From assembly GCA_034008185.1 (NCBI GenBank), contig CM067086.1, positions 37,797,007-37,861,006 on the forward strand: a stretch of DNA of 64,000 bases, written 5' to 3'. The DNA comes from Gorsachius magnificus. Taxonomy: Eukaryota; Chordata; Aves; Pelecaniformes; Ardeidae. The position numbers were made by a program, and so were the translations under genes. This document shows positions 25,993 through 37,325 of this stretch, piece by piece (position 1 is the stretch's first letter; each line of letters starts with the position of its first letter). The notes under the pieces are model-generated. The model saw only the letters and a list, made by a program, of their open reading frames with translations, searched no databases and was not told where the DNA came from.

Positions 25993-26035
25993 CTGAACAG
26001 CCCGCTAACTGGAGGCTGAATAGCCCGCTAACTGC
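25993..26035. repeat. 23-bp tandem repeat in the CpG island
   Basis: The 20-base core beginning CTGAA and containing AGCCCGCTAACTG occurs at 25,993 and again at 26,016, a period of 23 bases, with two visible differences (one C/T and the last base). It lies about 205 bases upstream of the TATA box, where promoter or LTR U3 repeats are often found. Confidence 0.85.
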
Positions 26036-26182
26036 CTCGGAGCTTGCTCCTTTGTGCGGCGACCTGCGAAGATGAGCACTACTGCCGCCGGGCAGGCGGC
26101 CCGCAGACCGGCTGGCGGCGGGGCCGCCGGCCCACCAAGGCCTGCAGTTCGCTGCCACTTCAAGCGCGCGAGCGGAGCCCTG

Positions 26183-26190
26183 CCCCGCCC
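26183..26190 (+). promoter_or_regulatory. GC box (Sp1-type)
   Basis: The sequence CCCCGCCC matches the Sp1/KLF GC box in reverse orientation. It lies about 50 bases upstream of the TATA box. Confidence 0.55.
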
Positions 26191-26216
26191 AGCAACGAGA
26201 AAGCGCGCGAAACGTG

Positions 26217-26228
26217 TGCGCATGCGCC
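26217..26228. promoter_or_regulatory. NRF1-like site
   Basis: TGCGCATGCGCC matches the NRF1 consensus YGCGCAYGCGCR at all but the last base. The site is near-palindromic and lies 12 bases upstream of the TATA box. NRF1 sites are typical of vertebrate CpG-island promoters; binding here is not shown. Confidence 0.65.
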
Positions 26229-26239
26229 GGGCTGTGCGA

Positions 26240-26250
26240 TATAAAAAAAG
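26240..26250 (+). promoter_or_regulatory. TATA box
   Basis: TATAAAAAAAG sits between GC-rich blocks and is followed by a GC-rich segment in which a start site would be expected near 26,270. Its isolation inside GC-rich sequence makes it unlikely to be a chance AT run. Confidence 0.65.
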
Positions 26251-26600
26251 GCCGCAGCCTCAGCTCGCGTGAGGGGTTGTTGAGGTCTCTGCGTGCTGTT
26301 CCTGCAGGCCTCAGAAGCACGGACCCCTGGGACGCTGCGGATCCGTGGTGGTGACTGACTGCGCTCTTCTATCCGGAGCTCTCGCGTGATTTCCCATCTT
26401 TCCTGCCTTCCCTATCGCTGCTTTCTCTCTTTCCCCCGAACAGCAAACAAACGGGTAGGCTTGGGGCGTCCGCCCTCCTTTGCGTCTCAATCTCACTCGA
26501 AGGGATCGAACCTGAAATGAGAGGCTGGTCCAGCCGCCCCTAGCCTCCCAGACTCGTCTGAGGTCGCCTAGAAAGCAAGGGGGCCTTCCTCTCATCCAAA

Positions 26601-28407
26601 AAATGGGATCCTAACAGAGGTTCTCATTAAAAAAAAAAAAAGTCTAGGAATATGGTCCATTGGAAAATGCTCTCAGTCACAACGGTCTCATGTCCCGCTG
26701 CATTCTCCTGGTCACTTCTCTGACTTACTGCTGCTCTTGTATCTCATAAAGGCACCAGCAAAAGTGAGAAAATGTTAAATGGCAAAGTTTAACCTGGAAC
26801 CTGGTACGCCTAAGTTTTAGGCTTCTGATGAAAGCTTACTACTTGGGACCTGGTAAAGGAGTATGAGCCCCCTCTTGTGGAAAAATGACTTTGTTTCTCC
26901 AACCTTTTAATATTGTGGTGAATGTTACTGAAAGCATATACAACGTTATATCAAACAACATGGATGTCAGCCGAATATACATACAAAAAGATGAAAAAAA
27001 AATCCAAGCATGGTATAGTTTGACAAGACTATGTCAGCAACCGCTATAGGTCTCCAACTAACAGTAACTTACTGCTTGAGTATCTGCTTATGTGTATGAG
27101 CAGGAATGCATTTTGGTTGTGTCCTTTTCAGTCTTTTCCTTAAAAAGATCCTGCTGTGCTGCTGACTGCCTAGAGCTGGTGGAACCACCGGTGGTAATTA
27201 CGCCTTCTGTGAGTCCTTCTGAAAAGGAGTATAGGTTTATAAGAGACAGTTTGAAAAATTAAAAGGAGATGGGAATAGTGTTTTATTAAAATAATTAGGA
27301 TGTGGGTTTTTTCTGTTTATTATAAAATCTACTGATTAGGTGGAACTAAATGTGAAGTTTGAGGCCTTTCTGTCAATAACACTACAGAAAATTTCTTTTA
27401 ATGAAAAAGACTGTATTGCATTAAAATACACAGTGTAATACCTTTTACTGAAAAGGTATTTAATCTAAGATTCAGAGGAGTTAAACTATATACTGCAGTT
27501 TGGCTGGCCCAGGTCAGCAAAGCAGAAGAATCTCATTGCCAGCTCATTCTAACACGGACATCTCAGTTTGAGAGAGTGTAAGGACCTTTTACAAATTCAC
27601 TCTTCGTTGGATTAGTATTTGGAAATAAGGATTGTGGTGCTTTCTCTGGCAGTCATTTGACATAATGAGGTAGTAAGGATTTCAGATCCTGAAAAACAGT
27701 GTTCTGGACCTCATAATTTACAATTAAAGAGTGTAAACTGCAAGTTTGGGAGGAGACCAATCTTAATCTTAATTATGCATTGCATAATTGGCCATATTTC
27801 TCTGAGGTGTAGTCTTGCAAAACTCAGCTTGACTGCAGTAAACATTTCATTAAGAAGCAGAATAGAAAAACTAAACCCAACTGATGGTTCTGTGTTAAAT
27901 ATATGGACTTAAATAGCTCTTACCCTGAATGTTTTCTCCTTTGTGTATTTAGGGAAGTACACCCCTACTCAGTAATTTGTAGGCTGAACAACTTCTTTAG
28001 CCTCTTGTATGATAAGGTCATAATTTTGGTGATCATTACAGCAGCCTCTTTGTATTTCTTTCAGGCTTAATCAACCTGTTTCAAATATCAGCAATTAGAA
28101 TTATGCATTGGATGTTAAATTTAGTTTCGCTGGAGCCTTATACAATGTATTACTATTATTTGGTAAATAATATGACTGAGATGATTGGCAAATTATATTT
28201 GCCTTTGTAATGCTGTTTCATATTGACAGCTCACAGCCATTCTGAGATCAGCTGGTGCAATCAAGTATTTCTCCTTTACAGTGCTTCTACTAAGTTTCAA
28301 GTTTACAGATCTTTTTGTGATTAATCCCCAAGTACATAGCTATGTATTTCAGTTCACACTGTGTATTTTTGTCCTCTTGTCTCCAGCTCTAAACTATCAC
28401 AAAGGAA
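26601..28407. other. AT-rich non-coding DNA
   Basis: An A run of 13 (about 26,629-26,641) closes the CpG-rich island. Beyond it I see no coding exon or repeat family. A perfect 9-bp hairpin (ATACCTTTT, loop ACTG) lies near 27,440-27,461. If a transcript starts in the island it would cross this stretch. Confidence 0.5.
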
Positions 28408-28726
28408 AGGAGGCTGTAGTGAGGTGGGGGTCAGCCTCTTCTCCCTGGTAACAGACAATAGGACGAGGGGGAATGGCTTGAAGCTGTGCCAGGGCAGGTT
28501 TAGGCTAGACATGAGGAAAAACTTCTTCACCGAGAGGGTTGTCAGGCTCTGGAACGGGCTGCCCAGGGAGGTGGTGGAGTCCTCATCCCTGGAGGTATTT
28601 AAAAGAAGGATAGATGAGGTGCTTAGGGACATGGTTTAGTGGTGGGATGGCAGTGCTAGGTTAATGGTTGGACTCTATGATCTTAAAGGTCTTTTCCAAC
28701 CGAGGTAATTCTATGATTCTATGATC
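28408..28726 (+). mobile_element. CR1 LINE 3' end
   Basis: The plus-strand frame reads [20 protein letters not shown], then [40 protein letters not shown] and a stop, which is the C-terminal tail of CR1 ORF2. A 3' region follows with GGTTGGACTCTATGATCTTA and ends in two ATTCTATG units (28,709-28,725). It is 5' truncated but its open frame (about 90 codons) is intact, so this is a fairly young copy. No target-site duplication is apparent. Confidence 0.95.
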
Positions 28727-31700
28727 TGTTTGGAAACAAATAAGTTCCCTGTGACTGATCGTTTTTTTTATAGCATCGTCTATTCTTATTTCTCTTGGCT
28801 GAGTTTCTTACCAAACTTAGTGTTCACCTGCTAATCTCTATTTTCCGTACAGAATTTATTAGGTTGTCTTATTCTAATTACATTTCTAACATTATAGATA
28901 GAGAATCTTACTTCACTAGACCTATATATTGCATGATGACAAAAGTTCCTCTGAGACATACACATGCAAAACCCCATTGAACTGCAGGAGACATTTCATA
29001 AGGAGAGCAGAAAAGAAAATGTAGCCCAATTAAGACTACAAGAGAGGACTGATAAGGCTTGTGTGATGAGGATTTCTGTGTTATTTTCAGTTTGCAAACA
29101 TATTATGTGCCAAAGAACATCTGTTTATAGTGAAACCTGGATAATTCAATATATGTACACACATGAATATACTTCCCCTTCCTAAACATGCATTCTGATC
29201 ACATATTAGCAATGACCTACACAGTCATGTAGAATGGGATTTCCAAAGTATCAAGAGTCTGTTTTCCATGTTGACTTTCACCTTATTTTCTTTCTCTTTT
29301 TCCAGCCCAATACTAGAAAAAATACTTGGGCAAATACCTAGCATTATTAAATAAGGTAAATGAAATTGCAGAGTTACATGATGTCTGTAAATGTGTATAG
29401 GCCTGAGTTCTTTGTTTTGTAAAGACTAGCTCTTAGTAAGTGCAGCCACTGATCAGATTTTTTCTTTTTATTCAGCTGTTGTGTGTATTTCTAAGTTTTT
29501 AAAGTGTATTTCCATAGCTAAAACCTGGAAGGAGAAAAACACATCCAAAAGTATGTATCGGGCATTGCCTGTATCATTCATCCCATATTGCAGAAAGGCT
29601 CCTGTAAAGTCCCTCTAGTGGGCGAAGAGTAAAGCTGCTAAACAATTGCTGAATTTATCCTAAGAAATTAAAATAGAAAATAAACAAAATCCCACAAACC
29701 CCCTAAACCCACAGAGCCCCATCAGGGAAGCTGAGCAGGTAATTGGATATATTTTTATGTATTTCAATCATTAAACCCCTAACTTTGAAGTATTACTCCT
29801 CATTTAAATATAGGAAATCCAGAATTTATTTTCATAAGCAAACATTTTAGGATTAAGAAATAATTGTGATGATATGAAATATCTTTACTGTGAGAGAGAA
29901 TAGACATATTCTGCTTAAGCATACAATACTTTTTTTTATTCTGCTTTTACTTCACATAGGAAGAACACTTTACTGAAGAAAACTTTAAGAATAAATACAA
30001 TCTTTTTTTTTTTAATTCTGTATATCATTAAGATGAGTGTGTTTGGGTTGTGTGAATGATACCACTGCCAATATGTGCTTTGAGAGTTACATCACCAGCT
30101 GTGGAAGGCGACTGCTTTTGTCTGTCTAGCCACTTGCTAGATGGAAGCTGCTTTATTTTGCAAGGCAAAATTTATACAGAACCTAACTGATGTTATTGGA
30201 TACAATAGTCCATCTGCGCAGAGCTGATTGTGAGGCTGTGATTTAGGTAAGAAGGTTCTTCTAAGTCTGTAACTAGCTGATAAGAAATAGGCAGGAAAGA
30301 ACTCTTGAGAATGGGGCTACCAAAACCATCTCTTGGATCTGCAGTTCAGTGCTTTACCGAGAGATTCTGTCTTTATGTTTAATAGCTCTTGATAGGGATG
30401 TTACACAGTTACTTACACAGTCTACAGTTATATTTTCTGCTTTGTTCTCTACTAGTCTTCCTAGCATTCAGATTGCCTTTATGACTTGTCACTGACAGTT
30501 GAACTGATGTTCTTGTAGAGCCATAATAATTCTAAGGTCTCTCATCTGACTGGCAATAGCTTGTTCGGAGCTCATCTTTGAGAGTATACAGTTAGGTCGT
30601 TTTTTCCTATGCATAAGACATCCATATAAACTCAACTCATTCTGCCGTTTTATCATCCGTAGACTCAGCATTGAAAGTTCTTTCTGCAAGTCTCATGTCA
30701 GCTTTCTATATAACATACTGGTGTATCTTTTTTCCAATCAGCTTTAAACTTGAATCCATGTGAAAATGATTCCTGATATCATATCACTGACAAATATTGA
30801 CAAATTTTGTAGTAAAAAGACAAGTGTGTGTTTGGCCTATAACAGTTTGCTGGCTACACATACTGTCTCATGTAAATTAAATGAGGACATTGAGCTTTAC
30901 ATTTGGTGTCTGTCCCACACCAAAGTTTTAAAACAATGATTGTTCCCTCTGTTCTTCAACAACATAATAGATTTGATGATTTTAAGATAATTATAGTAGG
31001 AAACACAGAACTAACTGTAAATGGCTATATTTTGAACTTAGAAAAGACTGAAAACAAACATTGAGAGGAAAGCGAAACAAAATCCAGATTAAAAAAAAAC
31101 ATTGTTCCCCTTGCCCCCCAAAACAGGAAAAAGCAAGCTTTCAGGTGTTTAACAAAGCTCTTACCCACATAAGAACCCACTGTGGTATGCACAATGATCC
31201 TAGACTATTACTTTCCTCTATGTGCTTTTTGGCTGCATATGATTTATGATTTTTGCATTTCATTTACAGGCATTTCCCATTTTTTCAGCTGAAGTTATAT
31301 TTCTGAAGATGACTGAAATGCTGACTGTTTTTAATGTAGCTCTTTTTCTGTGGAAAATTTTGGGTTTGCTAGAAAGCCCAAACTGTCCAAGCCCTAGCAT
31401 ATTTGGAGAGTGTTGCTGTAGGCCTGTAGTGGTTTTATGACTGCATTTTTCTGTGGCCCATCCTTTTCTTTATTGTCAAGGACTCCTAGGATTCACAATC
31501 TCCATTGCTTTGGCTCAATGCTTATCAGCCAAGGTCTACATTTTTCATTAACACCTGAGATGAAAACCACTTTTATCATTCTCATTGAATTTTTCCACAA
31601 AGAAAATGTTTCAAACATTTGCCATGCACTGAGGTGGAAGTGATTCCAACTGGGCAGACTCATTCCTTTTGTCACAGCTGCAATCATGGTGCTGTTTCAC

Positions 31701-34700
31701 TATTGAACCAAGTTGAAACTAAGTGAAAACAAAAAAACCCATAAACGCCAAATATGTAGCCTTAAAAATACTTTATTTCTTTTTTCATTTCTATTCTTCT
31801 TACACTTCACTGCCTTCTGCAAATCAAATTCATTTGTAACTGTAGACGCATTTTTAGCCCCTCTCAGATTTTCTAAGCTTTGAGAAATACGACTACATCG
31901 TAAGTTCAGTTAAGTGTACAGTAATTAATCTAAACCGAGGCTACATCTATATCAATGATTTTTGGTCTCTTTCCTTCCTCCACATTTTTGAGAGAAACTT
32001 TATGTGTAGTATTAACCCCTCCATGAATAACTATATGGGCCCGAAGACAATATTGTACTATTTTTGTTTTAGATTAGTTATATCTAAAATAAGATTTGGA
32101 AGAGCCACGATACTGTTCCCAAGAAGAGAACAGGAATTCACTCCAGAAGATATTAGACAAATAAAAGGAGTAGGTATAAAGTTGCAGAACTGAAAATTAT
32201 AACTGTAAATCAATTATTTCAAGTACTCCTGCACACTACTATTGTTTGGAGTTACTTTATATGACAGCGATGTTACAGAACTACTCCAAAATCTTCCACA
32301 CAGATGGATAATTCGTGTATATCTGAAGGTATGATATTTACTTTCATTGTATTCTGACAGCTACCCATATGATTATGCATTATGATTATTCAGTATCTCA
32401 AAGCTGTTATCAGCCACTGCAGTTTACCCAAAACCATTGCTTTCTGGTCTCTTGCCTGTAATTCTGTTTTCCCCAAACAGTAAATGCAGCTAAACAAATC
32501 TGTTATATTCCTTGGCATTTTGTTTTTTGGCAGAGCTACTGAGTTATTTAAAAAAAAAACAACAACTAAAGCCCTGAATCGTAAAATAAATGGGATGTAA
32601 AAATATGAAAGAATGCTAAAAGTTTCATTTACAAACAAGTTGAATTTGAAAATCTTAAAGAAAAATATTCCTTGTTTACCTAGCAGTCTTCAAATAAGGT
32701 GCATTTTTTCTTGGTAAGTGTCTTGAAGGGTATCCAAGGAAATGTTACCATAGTATTTTCTATGCTAGGATCCTGAGCATTTGAATTGTGAACCAATTAC
32801 TTTTCAATGGACTGGTTTCCATGTGGGAAAACTACTTTGAATGACAATCCAGCCAATGTCAGGGATGGGGATGTGAATTCCCTTCTATCCTATTGCTATC
32901 AGACATGCTATAATGTAGGTTATAATACTGCAGTAAATAACCCAAGTATCGTTTGTAGCACATGCAGACTGCCTGTCATTTTTTCCTGTAATGAAGATGT
33001 GGTCCAATGGATTACACTGGTATGTCTTAAGTATGGAACAGAGAAATCGAGTAAAAAAAAGTTAATACCTATCTCTTGCTTTACAAGAAGTAAGGATCAT
33101 TCTACTGAACAGAATACATGGATTTTTCACGTATTAGTAATAGTTTACACTATTAAATTACAAAACTCAGTTAAAGTAGATGAACTTAAAAGCATTGCTG
33201 AGGTTGAAAATGGACATTTTCCTTATTTCTAAATGGAATTAGTACTCAATCAGCATCTACAAAACAAGACAGTCCAAATTCGACTTCCAGGTTAGGGAAC
33301 ATATACAGTGCTGTTTGCAAGAGGCTGGGAGGGTATACCAGAGAAAAGGAAGACCTATATATTCCTTAATTCCTGTATGTTTTTTCTCTAAACACCTGTT
33401 ACTGGATACAGGACAAAAAGAACTTTCGGTTTGACCCTGTTCTTGTCTTCATGTTTTATCTGCTGTATACTGTTAAATAACCTCCTTCGTAAAAAAATGT
33501 GTCTGGAACTGCAGAGCTCATTTATTTTATCTCACTACAGGGGTGCTGACAGAAAGAATGGCTGTCTCCTCCCCATGAATTAGATACAGACACCAAGGGA
33601 TTATAGAATGCTTTGAGTGAGGGAAAATACTGGCAGCAGATTGACTGTGTCTCAGAAAGCTACCATAAAGGACCTAGACTACTATGTATACAAAAGCACA
33701 CTATTGCTATCCAATACTGCTGATGGAATGTATGTAACTGGGCATCAGAGAAAGTAAAATGATTACTTATGGTTTTTAATCTCCTTGAAACCTCAGTTAT
33801 CAAAATACTTGTTTCCCTTTGGACATTTCTGATGCTGATTTTATAAGGGTACTCAAGTGGAAATAAAGATTGTGAGAGTATTCATTCTGGCATGCAGTAT
33901 AGTATGTCTATGAATGCTAGGCATTGGAATTTTATGAATTAATTTGTGGTCTGATGTAGTCTAAATTTAATGAAGACAAGAGAGAAATCTGTTTCATACA
34001 CATCAGCTTGTGTACTTTTCATTTAAAGAACAAATTACTCTCCAGCTTTCAAAAACATCTCTTGGACATATTTCTACCTACAGAATTAAGGAATCACATC
34101 TGACTTCAGCCACCTTCAGATACTGTAGAATTTCTCTAAATGGATATTTTTTCTCACTTATACTGTAGATAAAATTACTACCAAAACATCTAAAGCTTAA
34201 AAAATCTACATCTCAAATGCCTATAGGCTCCCTGGATATTTTGACTGAGAAAGGATTGAGCCACAAACATAATGGTCATTCACTAGATTTTTGCCTCCAG
34301 TATGAATTGTGAGCACTCAGAAAGTTGCTCTGGTAAGAGATTGCTTGGAAAGAGTGCCCACCTGCAACTCCCATCAGTGCTGCTCTCCCTTAGTCATATC
34401 CTCCCTTGGTTTCCAAAAGGACCTGGCTCACAGTGAACACATACAGGACCAGCAGAGTGGGTTTTCGTCTCTGGCTTCAAAAGCTTTTCCATCCCTCAAA
34501 CTCTTCTATTCTCTGTGTTACTCTGCAAAGTCTTGTAAGGCTCAGCTTACTCTTGCAGAGCCCCAGGAACTCGTGACCACTTTTACATTCTGATGTTGTT
34601 CAACATTTTCCTTGATCTTATTTCAGCTCAGTGGTAGTATTCATCAGTTATCACAATTCTGCCTTATTCCCTGAAGTGTTTGCACCTGTACACTTCCCTA

Positions 34701-35946
34701 GTGCACCTTTAAGAAATAAAATTCTAGAAGCTGCTCTTTCAGACTCATTGGGTTTTTAACTTCTCCAGAATTTATATCCATATGAAACTCACGTTCTCTC
34801 TGAATCCTAATCCTTTCTACTAAGCCCTTCTGTTCATTGAAATGATCCTGTTCTCTCTCAATAAATATATACACGCAATTCTTATTTACGAATTGAAAAA
34901 AATGTTTTTTCTATTTTTTCTATTCATTCTCAGAGCCACTTGACGTCACCCAAGTGATTCCTCTTCTAAATCCTTTATGTAATTTAAAGAAGAAAAATTA
35001 AATACCCTGTATCATATTTCTCTGGCAAATTCTTTGCTTTCATTCCTGTATCTGCCATAACATCTCAGTAATTAACTACTTTAAAATATGCTTTAAGTGA
35101 AACAAATCTGTTTTGAAATTGAAACTGGGGATTGGCTGTCCTTGTGAGGTTGGAAGAGTTTGTGCGTGCTATAGCAGTAAAGGACAGAAACTTTTACTTT
35201 ACATTGTATTTAATGCATGCTTGCTTGGTTATAGTTAAATCTATAAGTTGAGCTGATTTGTACCAACCACGTTTTTTGAGTTTTATCAGCCGACTGCTTC
35301 AATTCAGTTCGAGTGTTTCTGCTAAGTACAGTAGGCTCACTGTACTCGCTTTCTTTGAAGCCAAGATATATGAATTTAAGAGATGAGCTCTTTTCTCAGT
35401 AGGCGGTGAAAGTTTTGGAACTTCTTAAGAAAAAAACAATGTCCCCATTGGGAAACTAAAAACATGCATTTTCAAGCACTGAAAATCTAGTTTATCTAGC
35501 AGTTAACACTTCAGAGATCTGTTACCCATTGCAACATCAGGCAGTAACAAACAAAATGACAGACCCCAGACTGTGACTTACATAGCAGAGACTTCAAGTC
35601 TTTTTTGTTCAGGTTGCTGATTATTCAGTGATTTTTATATAAGTTTTTTTTAAATGACTGTAGTTCCCCTTATTTATTCATCCTCTTCATAGTTACTTAC
35701 TTAGTACTAGAAGTTCTCATCCAACTTTACTATTTGGAGGCTGAAAAAGAATTAACACTGAGTGCCTTAATGTATTGAAGATCTGTTTAGCATAGTTGTT
35801 CATAGGTCAGATGAAGAAAGGAACAGAGAAGGTAAGGAGAGTTGGTACCTTAGAGATTTTGTAGCACAAAAATGTTGACCATTACTAGTAGGTAAAGGTC
35901 TTGGGACTGACCTTTCTCATAGGAAGATCCAGTGGAGGGAGACAAA
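28727..35946. other. AT-rich non-coding DNA
   Basis: No repeat family or gene is recognised in more than 7 kb. The longest open frame is 141 codons on the plus strand (32,807-33,232). It is cysteine- and serine-containing without a domain I know, and runs through an A homopolymer coding lysines. A frame of this length is expected by chance in AT-rich DNA of this size. Confidence 0.5.
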
Positions 35947-36821
35947 TGACATGCCTGAGGGATGGGATGCCATCCAGAAGGACCTGGACAAGCCTTAAAA
36001 AGTGGACCCATGTGAACCTCATGAGGTTTAACAAGGCCAAGTGCAGGGTCCTGCACCTGGGCTGGGGCAACTCCCATTATCAATACAGGCTGGGGGATGA
36101 AGGGCTTGAGAGCAGCTCTGCAGAGAAGGACTTGGGGGTACTGGTGGATGAAAAGCTGGACATGAGCCGACAATGTGAGCTTGCAGTCCAGAAAGACAAC
36201 CGTATCCTGGGCTGCATCAAAAGCAGTGTGGCCAGCAGGTCAAGGGAGGTGATTCTGCCCCTCCTCTCCCCTCTGGTGAGACCCCACCTGGGGGGTCAAC
36301 CCTCCAGCTCTGGAGCCCTCAGTACAGGAAAGACATGGACCTTTTGGAGCAGGTCTGGAGGAGGGCCACAATGATGATCAGAGGGATGGAACACCTCTCC
36401 TATGAGGAAAGGCTGAGAGAGTTGGGGTTGGTCAGCCTGGAGAAGAGAAGGCTCCAGGGAGACCTTATTGCATCCTTTCAGTACTTAAGGAGGGCTATAA
36501 GAAAGATGGGGACAGACTTTTTGTAGGACATGTAGCGATAGGACAGGGGGTGATGGTTTTAAACTAAAAACGGGTAGATTCAGACTCTAGGTATAAGGAA
36601 AGAATTTTTTACAGGGAGGGTGGAGAAACACTGGAAGAGGTTGCTCAGAATGGTGGTAGATTCCCTACCCCTGGAAACATTCCCCACCCCTGATTCAAGG
36701 TGAGGTTGGATGGGGCTCTGAGGAACCTGATCTAGATGAAGATGTCCCTGCTCATTTCAGGGGGGTGTTGGACTAGGTGACCTTTAAAGTTCCCTTCCAA
36801 TCTAAACTATTCTATGATTCT
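35947..36821 (+). mobile_element. CR1 LINE copy B of a near-identical inverted pair
   Basis: This 875-base CR1 encodes [29 protein letters not shown] and, in a shifted frame from about 36,335, [20 protein letters not shown] and [20 protein letters not shown], then the 3' region to ATTCTATGATTCT at 36,821. It matches 23,203-24,077 in reverse complement with equal length, no gap and one mismatch seen (G at 36,777). The reading-frame break near 36,285-36,310 is shared. It is 5' truncated relative to copy A: the match stops at TGACATGCC, after GACAAA. The left flank ends AAA and the right flank begins AAA, too short to call a target-site duplication. A recent insertion, a local duplication or gene conversion could each explain it. 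Confidence 0.95.
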
Positions 36822-37197
36822 AAATAGGGGAAAAAAGATAAGACTTGTTCTCAAGTTTTTTAGCAAGTAGAGCTTTTCTATGAAACAAGGTTTCTTCTAC
36901 AGGAAGAGAGGTGTAAGACGTGCCCTTCCTAACTCTGCAAGGGGAGAGAGGTACCCTGTTGTGAGTTTTCTTTCTGGAGAGACTCCTCCAGAGAGACGAC
37001 AAGGTTTGACGGATGTATATCCTCCCCTCTGCCCCCCCCTCCCTTGCTCCATATCTGGGTGTGTCTATGCATGTGTATACGTTCACCCACTGTCAATAAG
37101 ACTTGCAGCTTGCTAGTCTAAGATAAATTTCCCTCATTCTCTATTTCTTAACCACCTTCTGTCCTTTTTTCTTCTAGACTGTGGAATAACTGTTCCT
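36822..37197. other. Non-coding DNA between two CR1 pieces
   Basis: This interval has moderate GC and a C run near 37,030. An AATAAG-containing segment followed by pyrimidine-rich text gives a faint LTR-like look, but I see no TG...CA boundary with a duplication, so I do not call one. Confidence 0.4.
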
Positions 37198-37325
37198 CAA
37201 GATTTTCAATATTTGTATTGACAAGGCTCTGATCAAACTGATCTTATATGTTAGTCCCGCTTTCAGCAAAGAGTTGAACTTGATGCCCAGAGATCCCTTC
37301 CAACCTGAATTATTCTGTGATTTTT
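37198..37325 (+). mobile_element. CR1 LINE 3' terminal fragment
   Basis: It carries the CR1 tail in order: AAGATTTTCAATATTTG, GACAAGGCTCTGATCAAACT, GAGTTGAACTTGATG, and GATCCCTTCCAACCTGAATT followed by ATTCTGTGATT. Only about 130 bases remain. It is clearly more diverged than the CR1 copy B that lies about 380 bases upstream in the same orientation, so it is an independent, older insertion. Confidence 0.85.

Larger units (their letters stand above)
25798..26600 (+). promoter_or_regulatory. Isolated CpG-rich island with promoter elements
   Basis: Within AT-rich DNA, about 800 bases are GC- and CpG-rich, most strongly at 26,040-26,380. In plus-strand order there are a 23-bp tandem repeat (25,993-26,035), a GC box (26,183-26,190), an NRF1-like palindrome (26,217-26,228) and TATAAAAAAAG (26,240-26,250), which would place a start site near 26,270. 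Downstream lies a pyrimidine-rich stretch ending CCCCCGAACAG (about 26,420-26,443) and a possible splice donor around GGGTAGGC (26,455). No long convincing reading frame follows, so any product may be non-coding or spliced. An alternative is a promoter-bearing LTR: TG at 25,798 and CA at 26,598 are flanked by A-rich sequence, but there is no poly(A) signal, no sure primer-binding site and no clear target-site duplication. Promoter function is inferred. Confidence 0.65.

Noticed and set aside
26005..26595. Several overlapping open frames on both strands in the CpG-rich island
   Set aside because: GC-rich DNA has few stop codons. The frames overlap each other and the promoter elements and give only low-complexity alanine, arginine and proline-rich peptides.
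26420..26620. Possible retroviral primer-binding site after the island (CCCCCGAACAG or the GGGATCGAACC segment)
   Set aside because: The matches to tRNA 3' ends are short, lack TGG in the right place, and no internal retroviral sequence follows.
36822..37197. Possible LTR between the two plus-strand CR1 pieces
   Set aside because: AATAAG and pyrimidine-rich text give a weak resemblance, but there are no TG...CA ends with a duplication and no match to the LTR family seen elsewhere in the window.
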